This document shows, one piece after another, positions 17,113-27,700 of a stretch of 64,000 nt of DNA (within the stretch, counting starts at the first letter, position 1; every line of letters begins with the position of its first letter). Origin of the DNA: Paenibacillus sp. FSL H8-0548. Lineage in GTDB: Bacteria; Bacillota; Bacilli; Paenibacillales; Paenibacillaceae. The position numbers and the translations under genes were made by a program. A model generated the notes under the pieces. It saw only the letters and a program-made list of their open reading frames with translations. It was not told the DNA's origin and searched no databases. The DNA is taken from assembly GCF_038630985.1 (NCBI RefSeq), contig NZ_CP152049.1, forward strand, positions 1,091,001 through 1,155,000, written 5' to 3'.

Positions 17113-20100
17113 TGAATCAACTGGATCTTATAGGACAAGTAGCAACTGAATATCTCCGCCGGCAATTACAGACGGGCAACTCAGAAGAGGGAGTAGCACG
17201 TTTTTTATTAGATCGTCTTACAGGTGATCAAGTTTCAGTAATTTGTAAAACAATTAGTCAGGATATTTTATTATCGTTATCTCTAGCTATTAAAGTTCCT
17301 CGCAAACTTGTTGAAGGTAGTGGGTTGCCTGAAGAAATGGTTACTGATGAGAAAACGACTTATTGGAGAAATGCCGCATGTGATAAACCGGCTATTCTTC
17401 TAGCCAATACAAATGATGATCAGGGACAGTCGTTAAGGGATATTGCAAAAATTGGAGCGGGAGACCTAAAGAGCCAACCGGAAATCTGGGTTCAAGTAGC
17501 TAGTAAGGACTTACCCCTAACGGATGATCAAAAAAGATATTGGCAGCAATCCCTTAAGGGGCTACAAGATGCAAGCGAATGCAGTCTTGAGGAATTTAGT
17601 GAGTTTGTGGTTATGGTGCGTGAAGTGATTTTTGAGAATAGTATTCCTGTAGTACGTGCATTGGGCTGGGCATTACCAGCTCTTCGTATACCACGTGACT
17701 CTTATTTTTTCGATTCGATACCAGATAATGCATTAGGACATGCAAGTCGCTGGAAAAAAATGTTCTTAGAAGCGTACAGTAAGAGAGCATGCTACTTATA
17801 CAAACAGCATCCCAACAGACAATTAATAGAGAATAGCGACATTCTGTCATCATATGAAAAAGTGAAAAGTAAAATTGATCCAACTGTTCAACCTATTATG
17901 GAGTTATTCATAAACTCAAATGCAAACTGGTCTAATGCAGCAGAAAGTTTGGCTGAGTTAGAATGGGAATCAGATAAGGTAAACCTTTTGTTTTTTGAGT
18001 TAAAACCATTGAAAATCAACTTGGCTGAGAGAACTCGTCAATTATACGAGGATGAATTTCCAAATACTCTTACGGATGAAGAAATAACTTATATAAGTAA
18101 CTTAAATGAATTTTTTAAAAAAAGAAAAGCAAAAGAAGCTACAGATGAGGACAAGGAGTTTTATGAAAAGCATAGACAAAATTTAGAAACAGACAAATCA
18201 TTAAAGGCTGAGTGGGATCGTTATGTTTATGGAAAAGCAATTGAGTGTAGTGATTTTTTAGTAGGTTTGCTTGAAGCGACTGAAAGACTCTTTGCGCAAT
18301 GTGATAGTGTCACTGGAGTGAAATCTTTAAAGATACGGACCCAAAAGACTAATAGTAAAAAATCATGGATGGATCTAAATGAAGATGTCGCCTTATACTT
18401 CTGCTGTGCATATAGAGGGCTGGAGAAATTAACGGATTGGCAAGTCAATTGGGAAACTCATCATTTATTTAAATATGATCAGCTGGTTGTAGAACGGAAG
18501 CAAAAAGAAAATAATAAGAATACTTCTAGCGCAAGAACAGCTACTCAAATTGCTTTTTATATCGAACTGACTTATCAAGACTTAATGGGAACAAAACAAA
18601 AAAATGATGTTAAGCTCATTTGGCAAGGTGACTCGTCGGGAATTGGATTAGAATTACATGATGATTTAAAAAGACTAGCGGACCATCCTTTCTCATACTC
18701 AACTGTTTCTCAAAATCCAGTTAGTAAGAAAGGAAAGCTTCAAGGTCTCTCCTTAAGTGATGTTGGGACACTACAGGCTGTTTTTGGTCGAGATAGAGGT
18801 TCTTTAGTTGGTATCTTTGCTAAAGCAACAGATCTTGAGAAGGTTTTTTTGAGTAACTTAAAAAAGTCGTTGGAAGAGGACAGACTATCCCAACTAAATT
18901 ATGATTCTGTTAAAGATGCTTGGGAAAATTTCTCCGAAGGATACAAATTGGCTCTAAAAGAATGGTTGCAAGAAGGAATTAATGCAGATTCAATAATCCA
19001 GCAATGTGAATTGTATGATAAGTTTCTTCGTACTTTACAGGTGCATGCTCTAGGGGATATGAATCGAATTGATATTTTCCAGCCAGTTATGAATATTGGT
19101 AATGTGAAGGTTGATGGGGATAAAAATAAACCAATGGCTATTATATCCCCTTGGCATCCTATGCGTATGGTTGCGAAGTCCGTGAAGGCGCGACAAGTTA
19201 TAGGGTTAATTAACTATGTGTTAACTACTGAACAAATAGACTTTGGTGACCAGCGCTTGTTTTTCATGGATTTGAAAGAGGAAGTATTAAATCCATACTA
19301 TCCAGAAGTATCTTTAGGGTATAGGGGACAAGAGCCCGTTTTGCTTGCAGTTTCAGATACCAAAAACGACTACAGTTTAATGGAGTCACCACTACGTGAT
19401 GATAACGACATGCAGACAAATGAGGATCCTAAACAAGCAAGTGATAAGCTATTAAAACTTGTCGAACGTTATTTAGATCTTCAACCGCATGAGAAAACAA
19501 ATCTGAGTCTAGTCTTATATAACTGTGATTCAATTAGATTACCCGAAACCATTGTTAACTCACTTGCGACTTTGCATGAAACCGAAGACGAGGTTCGATG
19601 TCAAGTTATCCTACGACATCGCGATACGAATAAATTGAATGAATTGTATATGAAGATGGTCGAAAGTACGGATAATAATGCAGATTCTTTCGTAGCAAGT
19701 GAAGTGACACGCGATTTTATGGCAAGACTTCGTGTAGGGGTTATGGCACATGAGGCATCTGTATCAGATCCCAAAGAGGGAAAACTTGCTGACATTGTAT
19801 TTCTTCAAGATGTTATATCAAGACAAGCAAGTCTTGAATGGGACGATGTAAAGATTAGACAAATGCCTGATCTTCTTGATCATTATCCTCCGCGGTGGGC
19901 AAAAAGGCGTTCTACAGCTAAAGATGAATTAAAATCAACTGTTTATCTTACATGTCCGAGTCAACCATCTGTCGGGTGGTCATATCTTACGACAATTTAT
20001 TCAGTAGTTAAAGGTAAAGATGTTAGTATAGGAACTTATTTCTTACCAGCTAGGCAAATATCATTTCAAAATGAAAAAGTGAAGACAATTTTTGATGAAG

Positions 20101-22445
20101 CCCATAAGCTGGGTGAATGGGTAGTCAATTATGATGAATTGTTAGAACGCAGGCAATTAAAGAATTTAGGTGTGAAAGTAATAAAGTATCAACATAATAA
20201 ATCCCATGGATCTAATATAGTAGTGTCCTCAAAATCACAATTAAATTTGCTAAATGTGTTAGTGAAAAGACGATTGAATGCATTAAATTTAGGCTTAAGC
20301 GAGGTAGAGTTGGTTCAATTAACTGAGCGTTTTATTGATGATGCTAATACAATCTCAGGTGATATTGTTTTACGTGCTGCAAAACGTGGAGTGTTTGCTG
20401 GCGAGTTAATTGGAGTTGTATTAAGTAAAGCAATCCTCCAATCAGAAATGGAAGTTGATCAACCTATAAGTTGGTTTCTCTTGGATGATTACGCAACCTG
20501 GTTAGGCCAAAAGGAAGAGCAGATTGCTGATATATTATCTCTGAGCCCCAAAATAGTTGGAGAGAAACCTCATCTCCAGGTATTTATATCTGAAGCAAAG
20601 TATGTGGATGCAAAGGGAGCTTCAGAAGCGAAAAAAAATTCATCAAAACAGCTGCGTGATACTGTATCTAGAATGGATAATGCTATATTTGGCAACCCTG
20701 GTAGACTCGACAGGGATCTGTGGCTCTCAAGATTAAGTGACATGCTAAATGATGGAATTGAGTTACATCCGGGATCACCGTTCTCTGTAGAAGAGTTAAG
20801 AGAGGGTATTCGTAATGGCTCAATTCCTATCGAGATTAAAGGTTATTCTCATGTGTTTTTATCTACTTTACCTGATACTAACATGGAAAGTGAAAGATTA
20901 CCGATCACCAATGCAAAAAAATGCTATCAAGAGATGTTTACTAGAGATTTAGTGAGAGATTTAGTTTTGGCTTATCATAAAGGAGAGTCTATCATCTCAA
21001 TTCGCGAAAAATTGGATGAGAGTAAGCCGTGGGAGATTTATGAATCTAGTTTACCTGCTCCGAGAGTCAACTTCCTAGCTGCAAGTAATAATGGTACTAC
21101 CTCTATTATTGAAGATGAAATCACTAAAAAAAATTCTACTTCTGTTGAAGTAGAGGAAGACGTAAACAAGGATATAGATGATGCTAATAATGTTACAAGA
21201 CATAGAAGTGTAGTGGATAATAAAATCTCTTCTTCTGTAACAACTATATTCAATAACGAAAAGGATAATAGAATTGCTCATTGGGCTACACCTTCATTAT
21301 TCAACTGGATCGAGCAAAACGCTCAATCTGTAGAGGATAATATCGAAGACCAAACATGGGTAAGTGAAACTGTAAATAAATTAAGAATGGCTCTAATTAG
21401 CTATAATTTACAAGCTAAAGTAGTTAGCCATCGATTAACACCTAACGCAATAGTAATACGATTAAAAGGATCCGACCAATTAAAAGTTGATGATGTTGAA
21501 AAAAGAAGATCAATTCTATTAACAACTCATGCCCTTGATGTTATCAATATCATGGCTCATCCTGGAGAGATAGTGGTTTCATTAGCACGTCCACATAGGC
21601 AAGGAATACCCTTAGCCGATGTTTGGAAACTCCGCAAAGTACAAAACGATGGTTCGGGCTTAAATATGAGTTTCGTTATTGGTGTCAAGGAGATAGACGG
21701 TGAAATACTTTATTTAAACTTGGGTGGTGAGTTTGAAGGAGGTGCCCAGCATGCTCCTCATACACTCATAGCTGGAGCAACAGGCAGTGGTAAATCAGTC
21801 TTGTTGCAAAATCTCATTCTCGATATTTGTGTAACGAATAGTAAAGATTTGGCGCACATTTATTTAATAGATCCTAAGTATGGCGTTGATTATATGCATC
21901 TTGCGAATCTTCCTCATTTAGTTGAAGGAATTATTGATGATCAGAATAAAGCTGCAGAGATATTGGAAGAATTGGTAGTTGAGATGAATAACAGGTATCA
22001 GAAATTTAAAGAGTTCAAAGTTAATAATTTAAAAGATTTTAATATGAAGGCTACCGCTAATGAGAAATTACCGCTTATTTTCTTGATCCACGACGAATTT
22101 GCTGAATGGATGCTTATCGATGAGTATAAGGGTGCTGTTTCCTCTATTGTGCAACGATTAGGTGTTAAGGCGCGGGCAGCGGGAATTCATTTGATCTTTG
22201 CTGCTCAACGTCCAGATGCGAATGTGTTGCCTGTGCAGTTGAGGGATAACCTTGGAAACCGCCTTATCCTTCGAGTAGAAAGTATTGGAACGTCTGAGAT
22301 ATCACTTGGGGAAAAGGGAGCAGAAAAGCTTCTGGGTAAAGGACATTTAGCTGCAAGGCTACAGGGGGAGTTAGGATTAATTTATGCTCAAGTTCCCTTT
22401 TTAACCAGTAATCAGTTAGCTGATTTGACTCAATTTATACAATGA
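17112..22445 (+). CDS. dptH: DNA phosphorothioation-dependent restriction protein DptH, FtsK/HerA-type ATPase
   Basis: 1777 aa, starting on the last base of the dptG stop codon. The C-terminal 300 residues form an FtsK/HerA-like motor: Walker A GATGSGKS at 1555-1562, DPKYGVDY near 1583, and Walker B LIFLIHDEFAEW near 1656. A RecA-like ending, HLIFAAQRPDANVLP, is followed by NRLILRVES. The first 1200 residues carry no motif I can name and include a charged segment near 325-360. DptH (DndH) is the motor of the DptFGH restriction complex and this is its usual size. It is the last gene of the operon. AT-rich codon use agrees with the rest of the cluster. Confidence 0.88.
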   Translation: MNQLDLIGQVATEYLRRQLQTGNSEEGVARFLLDRLTGDQVSVICKTISQDILLSLSLAIKVPRKLVEGSGLPEEMVTDEKTTYWRNAACDKPAILLANTNDDQGQSLRDIAKIGAGDLKSQPEIWVQVASKDLPLTDDQKRYWQQSLKGLQDASECSLEEFSEFVVMVREVIFENSIPVVRALGWALPALRIPRDSYFFDSIPDNALGHASRWKKMFLEAYSKRACYLYKQHPNRQLIENSDILSSYEKVKSKIDPTVQPIMELFINSNANWSNAAESLAELEWESDKVNLLFFELKPLKINLAERTRQLYEDEFPNTLTDEEITYISNLNEFFKKRKAKEATDEDKEFYEKHRQNLETDKSLKAEWDRYVYGKAIECSDFLVGLLEATERLFAQCDSVTGVKSLKIRTQKTNSKKSWMDLNEDVALYFCCAYRGLEKLTDWQVNWETHHLFKYDQLVVERKQKENNKNTSSARTATQIAFYIELTYQDLMGTKQKNDVKLIWQGDSSGIGLELHDDLKRLADHPFSYSTVSQNPVSKKGKLQGLSLSDVGTLQAVFGRDRGSLVGIFAKATDLEKVFLSNLKKSLEEDRLSQLNYDSVKDAWENFSEGYKLALKEWLQEGINADSIIQQCELYDKFLRTLQVHALGDMNRIDIFQPVMNIGNVKVDGDKNKPMAIISPWHPMRMVAKSVKARQVIGLINYVLTTEQIDFGDQRLFFMDLKEEVLNPYYPEVSLGYRGQEPVLLAVSDTKNDYSLMESPLRDDNDMQTNEDPKQASDKLLKLVERYLDLQPHEKTNLSLVLYNCDSIRLPETIVNSLATLHETEDEVRCQVILRHRDTNKLNELYMKMVESTDNNADSFVASEVTRDFMARLRVGVMAHEASVSDPKEGKLADIVFLQDVISRQASLEWDDVKIRQMPDLLDHYPPRWAKRRSTAKDELKSTVYLTCPSQPSVGWSYLTTIYSVVKGKDVSIGTYFLPARQISFQNEKVKTIFDEAHKLGEWVVNYDELLERRQLKNLGVKVIKYQHNKSHGSNIVVSSKSQLNLLNVLVKRRLNALNLGLSEVELVQLTERFIDDANTISGDIVLRAAKRGVFAGELIGVVLSKAILQSEMEVDQPISWFLLDDYATWLGQKEEQIADILSLSPKIVGEKPHLQVFISEAKYVDAKGASEAKKNSSKQLRDTVSRMDNAIFGNPGRLDRDLWLSRLSDMLNDGIELHPGSPFSVEELREGIRNGSIPIEIKGYSHVFLSTLPDTNMESERLPITNAKKCYQEMFTRDLVRDLVLAYHKGESIISIREKLDESKPWEIYESSLPAPRVNFLAASNNGTTSIIEDEITKKNSTSVEVEEDVNKDIDDANNVTRHRSVVDNKISSSVTTIFNNEKDNRIAHWATPSLFNWIEQNAQSVEDNIEDQTWVSETVNKLRMALISYNLQAKVVSHRLTPNAIVIRLKGSDQLKVDDVEKRRSILLTTHALDVINIMAHPGEIVVSLARPHRQGIPLADVWKLRKVQNDGSGLNMSFVIGVKEIDGEILYLNLGGEFEGGAQHAPHTLIAGATGSGKSVLLQNLILDICVTNSKDLAHIYLIDPKYGVDYMHLANLPHLVEGIIDDQNKAAEILEELVVEMNNRYQKFKEFKVNNLKDFNMKATANEKLPLIFLIHDEFAEWMLIDEYKGAVSSIVQRLGVKARAAGIHLIFAAQRPDANVLPVQLRDNLGNRLILRVESIGTSEISLGEKGAEKLLGKGHLAARLQGELGLIYAQVPFLTSNQLADLTQFIQ

Positions 22446-22680
22446 AAATTAATCAAAAGATAATCAAAAGCTCATATATATGAAATAACCGCGATTAATC
22501 AATAAATAAATGATAGAGGTTAATCTAGAGAATTTAGGGGGATTTACCTTCTTGAAAAGAAAAGGTCAACCACTGACATTGAGTTGATTTTTCTCGGGAA
22601 CTAAAGGCGAAATCTTAAGTTCTATTGAAGGTGAAGACAATTATTTACTATTTATAAATGTTTTTATTATAAACCAAGTA

Positions 22681-22710
22681 AAAACCCAGTCGAAGGACTG
22701 GTTTTTTTTA
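22681..22710 (+). terminator. Terminator directly in front of the group II intron
   Basis: A CCAGTC-GAAG-GACTGG hairpin, extended by A/T pairs, is followed by a run of T residues. The intron starts (GTGCG) two bases after the T tract. Class C group II introns insert just downstream of terminator stems, so this hairpin is also the likely intron target. Confidence 0.85.
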
Positions 22711-23139
22711 TGTGCGCCCAGCATGGGCGTTATCTCTAGGGTTCAAGTCCCGAATGGTGAAGGCAGTAGTATCCATAGCTCAAGGCAAAGGTGTCCGCCG
22801 TGAGGCAGAATCTGAAGGAAGCCGGCGGCAAATCTCCGGTCTGAGGAACACGAACTTAATAGAAGGCTAGCGTACGTTGGGTGAGGTTGCATAACAAATC
22901 AAAGCCCATACTCCCGAAGGCGTACGAGAGTAAATGGAGCAGATAGATGGAGAGGAAGATAACGTTCTTACCTGGGGAGATCTGTACAATAAGCGACCGA
23001 AAGTCGTAAGCAAGTGTAATTGTCAACTGAAAAATCCCCCACATGAGTATTTAAAACTCCCCCACCTGTGAAAAATAGTACACAGTATCTGAGGGGTCTC
23101 CATGCCATAACAACAATAGATCATGAAGCGTTGTTTAAA

Positions 23140-23919
23140 TTATCCAAATTGCTGCTTGCTGAGCCATTCCTTCGTTTCTTTCATGCGATACGAATTGCCA
23201 TTCATATTGACGATGTAGGATTGATGCGTCAAACGATCAATCATCGCTGCGGTCATGACTGGATCTTGGAAGATTTCTCCCCAACGTTCAAAGGATAGGT
23301 TCGTTGTAATAATGGTAGATTTCCGACCGGCGCGAAGAGACAGGTGGGTGAATAAGAGTTCCGAGCCTTCTCTGTCGAATGAGATATAGCCCATCTCATC
23401 AGCAATAACCAAATCGTATTTCTCGAAGCGGTTCTGAAAGGCGCGCAGCGTTTGCTGTGCACGGCATTCTTTTATCTGGTTTATCAACAGGGGAACGGTT
23501 GTAAACCATACCTTGTAGCCCTCCATACAAGCCTTAATGCCAAGTCCTAAGGCCATATGGGTCTTACCGGTTCCGGGGTTTCCAGACATAATCACATTGC
23601 GTCCCTCTGTAATAAAGTCTAGGCTTTTCAATTGTTTCAGTTTCTTCTGGGCATCTTCAGGCAAATCACTAACAGACAGATCTTCCAGATACTTCTTGTG
23701 TGTAAATTTGGCTAAACGAATGCGGTTGTAACGGGATGCTTCAAGACGTGCATCACATTCTTTTTGCAGCAGGTTCGCCAAAAACTCCTCATAGCACATT
23801 TCTTTTTGGTTGGCTTCTCGGATCTGTTCCTCGGCATACTGCCGTATCATAGAAAGCTTCAATTCCGCACTGGATGCCATTACCGACTCCATCCAAGCTT
23901 TGCGGGGGGACTGACTCAT
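23140..23919 (-). CDS. istB: IS21-family helper ATPase IstB
   Basis: 259 aa. Walker A GNPGTGKTHMAL is near residue 116, Walker B LVIADEMGYISF near 170, and STIITTNLSFERWGEIFQD with DRLTHQSYIVNMNGNSYR at the end. All are diagnostic IstB/DnaC-like motifs. IstB is an AAA+ regulator that assembles on target DNA and activates the IstA transposase. The ATG overlaps the istA stop (ATGA). The gene is full length. Confidence 0.93.
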   Translation of the reverse strand: MSQSPRKAWMESVMASSAELKLSMIRQYAEEQIREANQKEMCYEEFLANLLQKECDARLEASRYNRIRLAKFTHKKYLEDLSVSDLPEDAQKKLKQLKSLDFITEGRNVIMSGNPGTGKTHMALGLGIKACMEGYKVWFTTVPLLINQIKECRAQQTLRAFQNRFEKYDLVIADEMGYISFDREGSELLFTHLSLRAGRKSTIITTNLSFERWGEIFQDPVMTAAMIDRLTHQSYIVNMNGNSYRMKETKEWLSKQQFG

Positions 23920-25499
23920 GCAATCGCCCCTTCCATTTGTAAGGTATGGGTGCCAAACAGATCGTCATATTGACGTAATTGTGCTTCAGCGTGCTGTAAA
24001 ATGGCTTGCGATGCCTGTGAAGACTGCAAGGTTGGAACTACCGTTTCCCGTCCTTTGGCGCATAGGGCTTTCACTTTAACCGTCGTCACGTGGCTTGGGT
24101 GTATCTTATACAACTGCTGAATGCTACGCTGCACTTCTTCTAGTTTGGCCTCGTCACGTAAATAGTGCAGCAGCTCTACAAAATCCTTTTCACGTCTGGT
24201 ATAATAAGTCTCATACATGTGTTTGATGTGGGATTGAGCCTGCGCAAGTGCCGTGCTACCGGCTAATGCGCCAGGCTTTTTCTTTAGGGTATCAAGGTAA
24301 TGGTCCAGTTCTAATCGCCATTCATGGCATCCAACGAGTCGGTTATGTTCGGCGATCTTTGTTTCCTCATAAAAGCATTGAATAAGACCGGAGTAGATCT
24401 TAACCAGGACGAGCTTGCCAACCAGATGATCGGGAACGGAGTAATGGTTTTGGTCTACAATGACCGTTGCATATTTATCTACCCGTGCATGTACAACACG
24501 TGCGGCGTCAAACAGGGGTGGTTTCACGAATAAGAAAGGTCGTTCTTCCTCTAAGCAGGCTATCGCTGACTTACCTTCCCGGCTATCTTGCGACTTATGG
24601 TTCAGTCGTTCACATACTCCGAGCAGATAGGCATTAGCTTCCTCCAAGGTTTCAAACGTATCCCGAAAAGCGAATGCTTTGCGCCGGACGACCTCAACCG
24701 TACGCTCCACATGGCCTTTTTCGTTGCCGCTATGGATGTTACAAAACCTGAATCCAAAGCCATAGTAAACAGACAGTTGCAGCAATCCATCGGTAGGTTC
24801 TTTCTCCGTGCCGACAAAGCGTTTAACGGCAACCTTCATATTGTCGTAGACGAGCGTTTGGTATACACCATTTACCTGTGCGAAGAATCTGGCGTGCGCC
24901 TCCTGAAAGCATTCGGTGGTCTGCTTGGTAAACAAATGAGCGTAGCGGTAGTTCCCATAAGCAGAGGTAAAGGCAGCCATTTGGAATACTCGGAGCGTTC
25001 CATTCACCGTAAGTTTGACCTCACCCCAATCGAATTCACATACATCGCCAGGCTCATAAGAGGCTTTAATGTAGGCTTCTTTCGTTTGTTGCTCCAGCTT
25101 TCTAATGGCACGCAAAACAGTACTGTAACTAATATTCGCACCATCTGCCGCCATCGCTTCATAGATATCCATCGGCTTTTTCTGCTGTTTACGTTGTCCC
25201 TTTCTCCGTTTCTCTTCATTTTCTTCTAGATGCGCCTGAATGATCTGCTCCATGGCTGCTGTTAACTTACGTTTCGGGCGCTTTCCAGTTGTATACGTTG
25301 GCGTTTCTACAATACTTCGAATAAGTTCAATCTGCCCATCTTCTCCGCTAATGAGTTCCTTTCTTTGATCTTCATACCGCTCAATGTATTTACGAATCGT
25401 CTTACGATCCACGCCTATCATTCGGCTAATCTCTCTCTGCGACCTTCCATCACGATAATTCATCAAGATTATGTTCTGTTTTTGAATCAAGCTGATCAT
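23916..25499 (-). CDS. istA: IS21-family transposase IstA
   Basis: 527 aa from the ATG at 25499 (MISLIQKQNIIL), which has a GGGAG ribosome binding site. An N-terminal helix-turn-helix (GRSQREISRMIGVDRKTIRK) comes first. The DDE integrase core follows: CEFDWGEVKL, LVYDNMKVAV and GNEKGHVERTVEVVRRKAF, which give the three acidic residues. The C-terminal Mu-transposase-like domain contains VDKYATVIVDQNHYSVPD. The gene is intact, so the element could still be mobile. Confidence 0.93.
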   Translation of the reverse strand: MISLIQKQNIILMNYRDGRSQREISRMIGVDRKTIRKYIERYEDQRKELISGEDGQIELIRSIVETPTYTTGKRPKRKLTAAMEQIIQAHLEENEEKRRKGQRKQQKKPMDIYEAMAADGANISYSTVLRAIRKLEQQTKEAYIKASYEPGDVCEFDWGEVKLTVNGTLRVFQMAAFTSAYGNYRYAHLFTKQTTECFQEAHARFFAQVNGVYQTLVYDNMKVAVKRFVGTEKEPTDGLLQLSVYYGFGFRFCNIHSGNEKGHVERTVEVVRRKAFAFRDTFETLEEANAYLLGVCERLNHKSQDSREGKSAIACLEEERPFLFVKPPLFDAARVVHARVDKYATVIVDQNHYSVPDHLVGKLVLVKIYSGLIQCFYEETKIAEHNRLVGCHEWRLELDHYLDTLKKKPGALAGSTALAQAQSHIKHMYETYYTRREKDFVELLHYLRDEAKLEEVQRSIQQLYKIHPSHVTTVKVKALCAKGRETVVPTLQSSQASQAILQHAEAQLRQYDDLFGTHTLQMEGAIA

Positions 25500-25798
25500 C
25501 TCTCCCTGCCCCCATATCATCGTTCTGACTCTATGGGTTTATCGGTTTAAGTGGGGGAGTTTTAAATGATTATGCTGGCGTACTTTTAAGTTAACAGATA
25601 CAAGCAAGTCCGAGAGGGTTAGTTGAATGTACAGAAGTCAGCAGAAGCCATAGTAGGCAAGTTGTTGCAACAGGTTGCTGAAGGGCTGAACATGGAATAG
25701 GAAAGAGACGACTTGACCGTTCGAGGATGGGTGTTCAAAGCAGACAATCCCGGTTTTTTTTTTTTTTTTTTGAAGTGACTTATCTGAGGGAAGTAGCG

Positions 25799-27210
25799 GT
25801 GAATACGCAAGGATACTCAGAAGGGCAGAGCTCATCCACGGTACAAAGAGAAGAAACGTTCACGCAGGGAGTGTATCGAAAGATGATCGAGGAAGTTCTG
25901 TCACGAGCAAATGGGTTAAGGGCTCTAGCAAGAGTTGAGGAGAATAAGGGAAGCCATGGCGTAGACGGCATGTCGGTAAAATCCTTACGCGGACACCTCG
26001 TACAAAACTGGCCGACCATTCGAGAAAGCATACGAAAGGGAACCTACCGACCAAGTCCAGTCCGACGGGTCGAAATCTCGAAACCGAACGGTGGAACAAG
26101 GTCGTTAGGCATCCCAACCGTGACAGACCGCCTCATTCAACAGGCGATCACGCAAGTATTGACCCCCGTATTTGCCCCCAGGTTCTCCGAACACAGCTAT
26201 GGATTTCGTCCGCAAAGACGAGGACATGATGCGGTAAGGAAAGCGAGAGGCTTCATGCAAGAGGGATACCGGATCGTAGTCGACATCGATCTCGAGAAAT
26301 TCTTCGATCGCGTTCATCATGACCGCCTGATGGCAAGAATAGCAGAACGAGTCAAGGATAAAGCATTGTTGAAGCTCATTCGTTCGTATTTGCAAGCAGG
26401 TGTGATGGAAAATGGACTGGTTCGAGCAACAGAAGAAGGAACACCACAAGGCGGTTCATTAAGTCCTCTATTATCCAACATAGTCTTGGACGAGTTGGAT
26501 AAAGAACTGGAGAAACGAAATCTCCGGTTCGTTCGTTACGCGGACGACAGTAATATCTACGTGAAGACGTGGAAGGCAGGTCAGCACGTCATGAACTCCG
26601 TTGTCTCGTTCATCGAACGGAAGCTGAAATTAAAAGTGAATCAAGAGAAAAGTGTGGTAGATCGACCATGGAACCGCAAGTTTCTAGGTTTTACATTCGG
26701 CATGGAGAAAGCGAAGCCGCAGATTAGAATTGCTAAACCATCTTTGCGACGAGTTAAAGCAAAGATAAAAGCGATGACATCGCGGAGCCGCTCAATTCCG
26801 ATGGAGATACGGATGAGGGAGCTGAACCAATACTTGATGGGCGGTGCGGTTATTACGCAATAGCAGAGACGAAGAGTGTGTTTCAAGAACTGGACGGATG
26901 GACGAGAAGAAGACTACGAATGTGTAAGTGGAGGCAGTGGAAATTACCGAAAACGAAGGTGAGAGAATTGATTTCTCTGGGTGTTCCGAAACACAAGGCC
27001 TACGAATGGGGGAACTCGAGGAAGAAGTACTGGCGTATCGCGCTCAGTCCAGTCCTTAGCCGAGCATTGGGGAACCAGTATTGGACAGCCAATGAGCTAC
27101 AGAGCTTGACGGAGAGATACACGATTGCGGAATATGACATGAACCGCCGTATACCGAACGGTACGTACGGTGGTGTGAGAGGACGGGGGCTAGTCGCCCC
27201 CTCCTACTAA
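25799..27210 (+). pseudogene. ltrA: Group II intron reverse transcriptase/maturase, frameshifted
   Basis: The GTG start at 25799 has GAGGGAAG upstream. The frame contains all reverse transcriptase blocks: SHGVDGMSVKSLRGHL, FSEHSYGFRPQRRGHDAV, VVDIDLEKFFDRVHHD, TPQGGSLSPLLSNI and the active site RYADDSNIYVK. The pattern resembles class C enzymes. The expected GW-CGYY of the maturase domain is broken by loss of one base near 26842, which gives a stop at 26861-26863. The other frame continues with FQELDGWTRRRLRMCKW to the intron end. A run of 18 T at 25754-25771 lies just upstream. The polymerase core is intact; the maturase domain is not. Confidence 0.88.
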
Positions 27211-27309
27211 ATTCCATTTATAAGGATAGGGAGGAAGTCGGTGTAGAGCAATTAAAATTGTACTTAGATGAAGATGAAGAACTAAGCATAGAAGAATCTC
27301 TTGATATAT

Positions 27310-27465
27310 ATGTTTGAAAATGAACTGGAAGTAGATGATGACGAAGATGAGGATAAAGATTACGAGTACGAATACCAAGATAATGATGAAACCGAGGAAA
27401 TTGACGATTCATATTTCGAGGATCCAATTAAATTGTTGAAAATCATTGAGGATAGAAATGAATGA
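27310..27465 (+). CDS. Very acidic 51-aa ORF after the intron, possibly the tail of a broken gene
   Basis: The frame reads MFENELEVDDDEDEDKDYEY and continues with many Asp/Glu to IKLLKIIEDRNE. Just upstream, in another frame without a start, is EEVGVEQLKLYLDEDEELS, ending in a stop that overlaps this ATG region. Both pieces are acidic and would join if one base were removed near 27312, so they may be two parts of one frameshifted acidic protein. No ribosome binding site is seen. I do not recognise it. An acidic tail could mimic DNA, but nothing here proves that. Confidence 0.35.
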   Translation: MFENELEVDDDEDEDKDYEYEYQDNDETEEIDDSYFEDPIKLLKIIEDRNE

Positions 27466-27700
27466 ACACGTTGATTTTCCCCACCTAAGTTGAGGGTACA
27501 AGAGAAATTAAAACGATGAGATTGATGTGTAAGAGGTATTATGCTTAGAGGTGAAACAAGAATGATTATCTAAACATCTTTCAAACAGTGTGACGAATTG
27601 ATCTGGACCCTTTGTCAAGTAACTCTAAAAAGAAGACTGTTAGGCAGCCAATAATAGACGATTCCTGTTCTGAGGAAGGCGCTGAAAAAGTCCAAAACTC
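27466..27700. other. Intergenic, possible insertion-sequence end
   Basis: No gene seen. The phrase TGGACCCTTTGTCAAGTAA at about 27602-27620 resembles ends of some IS3-group elements, but no partner end or transposase adjoins it. Confidence 0.3.

Larger units (their letters stand above)
23021..25596 (-). mobile_element. IS21-family insertion sequence, complete
   Basis: 2576 bp. The outer ends are related inverted repeats, TGTCAACTGAAAA at 23021 and the complement of TTTTAAGTTAACA ending at 25596. A perfect 17-bp inner inverted repeat lies at 23049-23065 and 25551-25567, as expected for the multiple terminal repeats of IS21. Both genes, istA and istB, are open and overlap by four bases. It sits inside the group II intron. 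I could not see a clear target duplication at the two flanks. Confidence 0.88.
22712..27210 (+). mobile_element. Group II intron (class C-like), split by an IS21 element and with a broken maturase gene
   Basis: The 5' end GTGCGCCCAGCATGGGCG opens a folded domain I region (22712-23020) with typical phrases such as GGGTTCAAGTCCCGAATGG and AAGCGACCGAAAGTCGTAAG. The ribozyme resumes after the inserted IS at 25597 (CAAGCAAGTCCGAGAGGG). The reverse transcriptase gene follows. Domain V/VI-like sequence is at about 27145-27205 (CCGTATACCGAACGGTACG, then a CGGGGGC-GCCCCC-type stem). The short maturase without an endonuclease region and the insertion right after a terminator both point to class C. The exact 3' end is uncertain by a few bases. 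The intron is probably immobile now. Confidence 0.85.

Noticed and set aside
24588..25229. 213-codon open frame on the plus strand across istA
   Set aside because: It is antisense to a motif-complete transposase and has no start signal.
23011..25606. Target site duplication at the IS21 ends
   Set aside because: The flanking bases (GTAAT on the left, GATAC on the right) do not match as a direct repeat.
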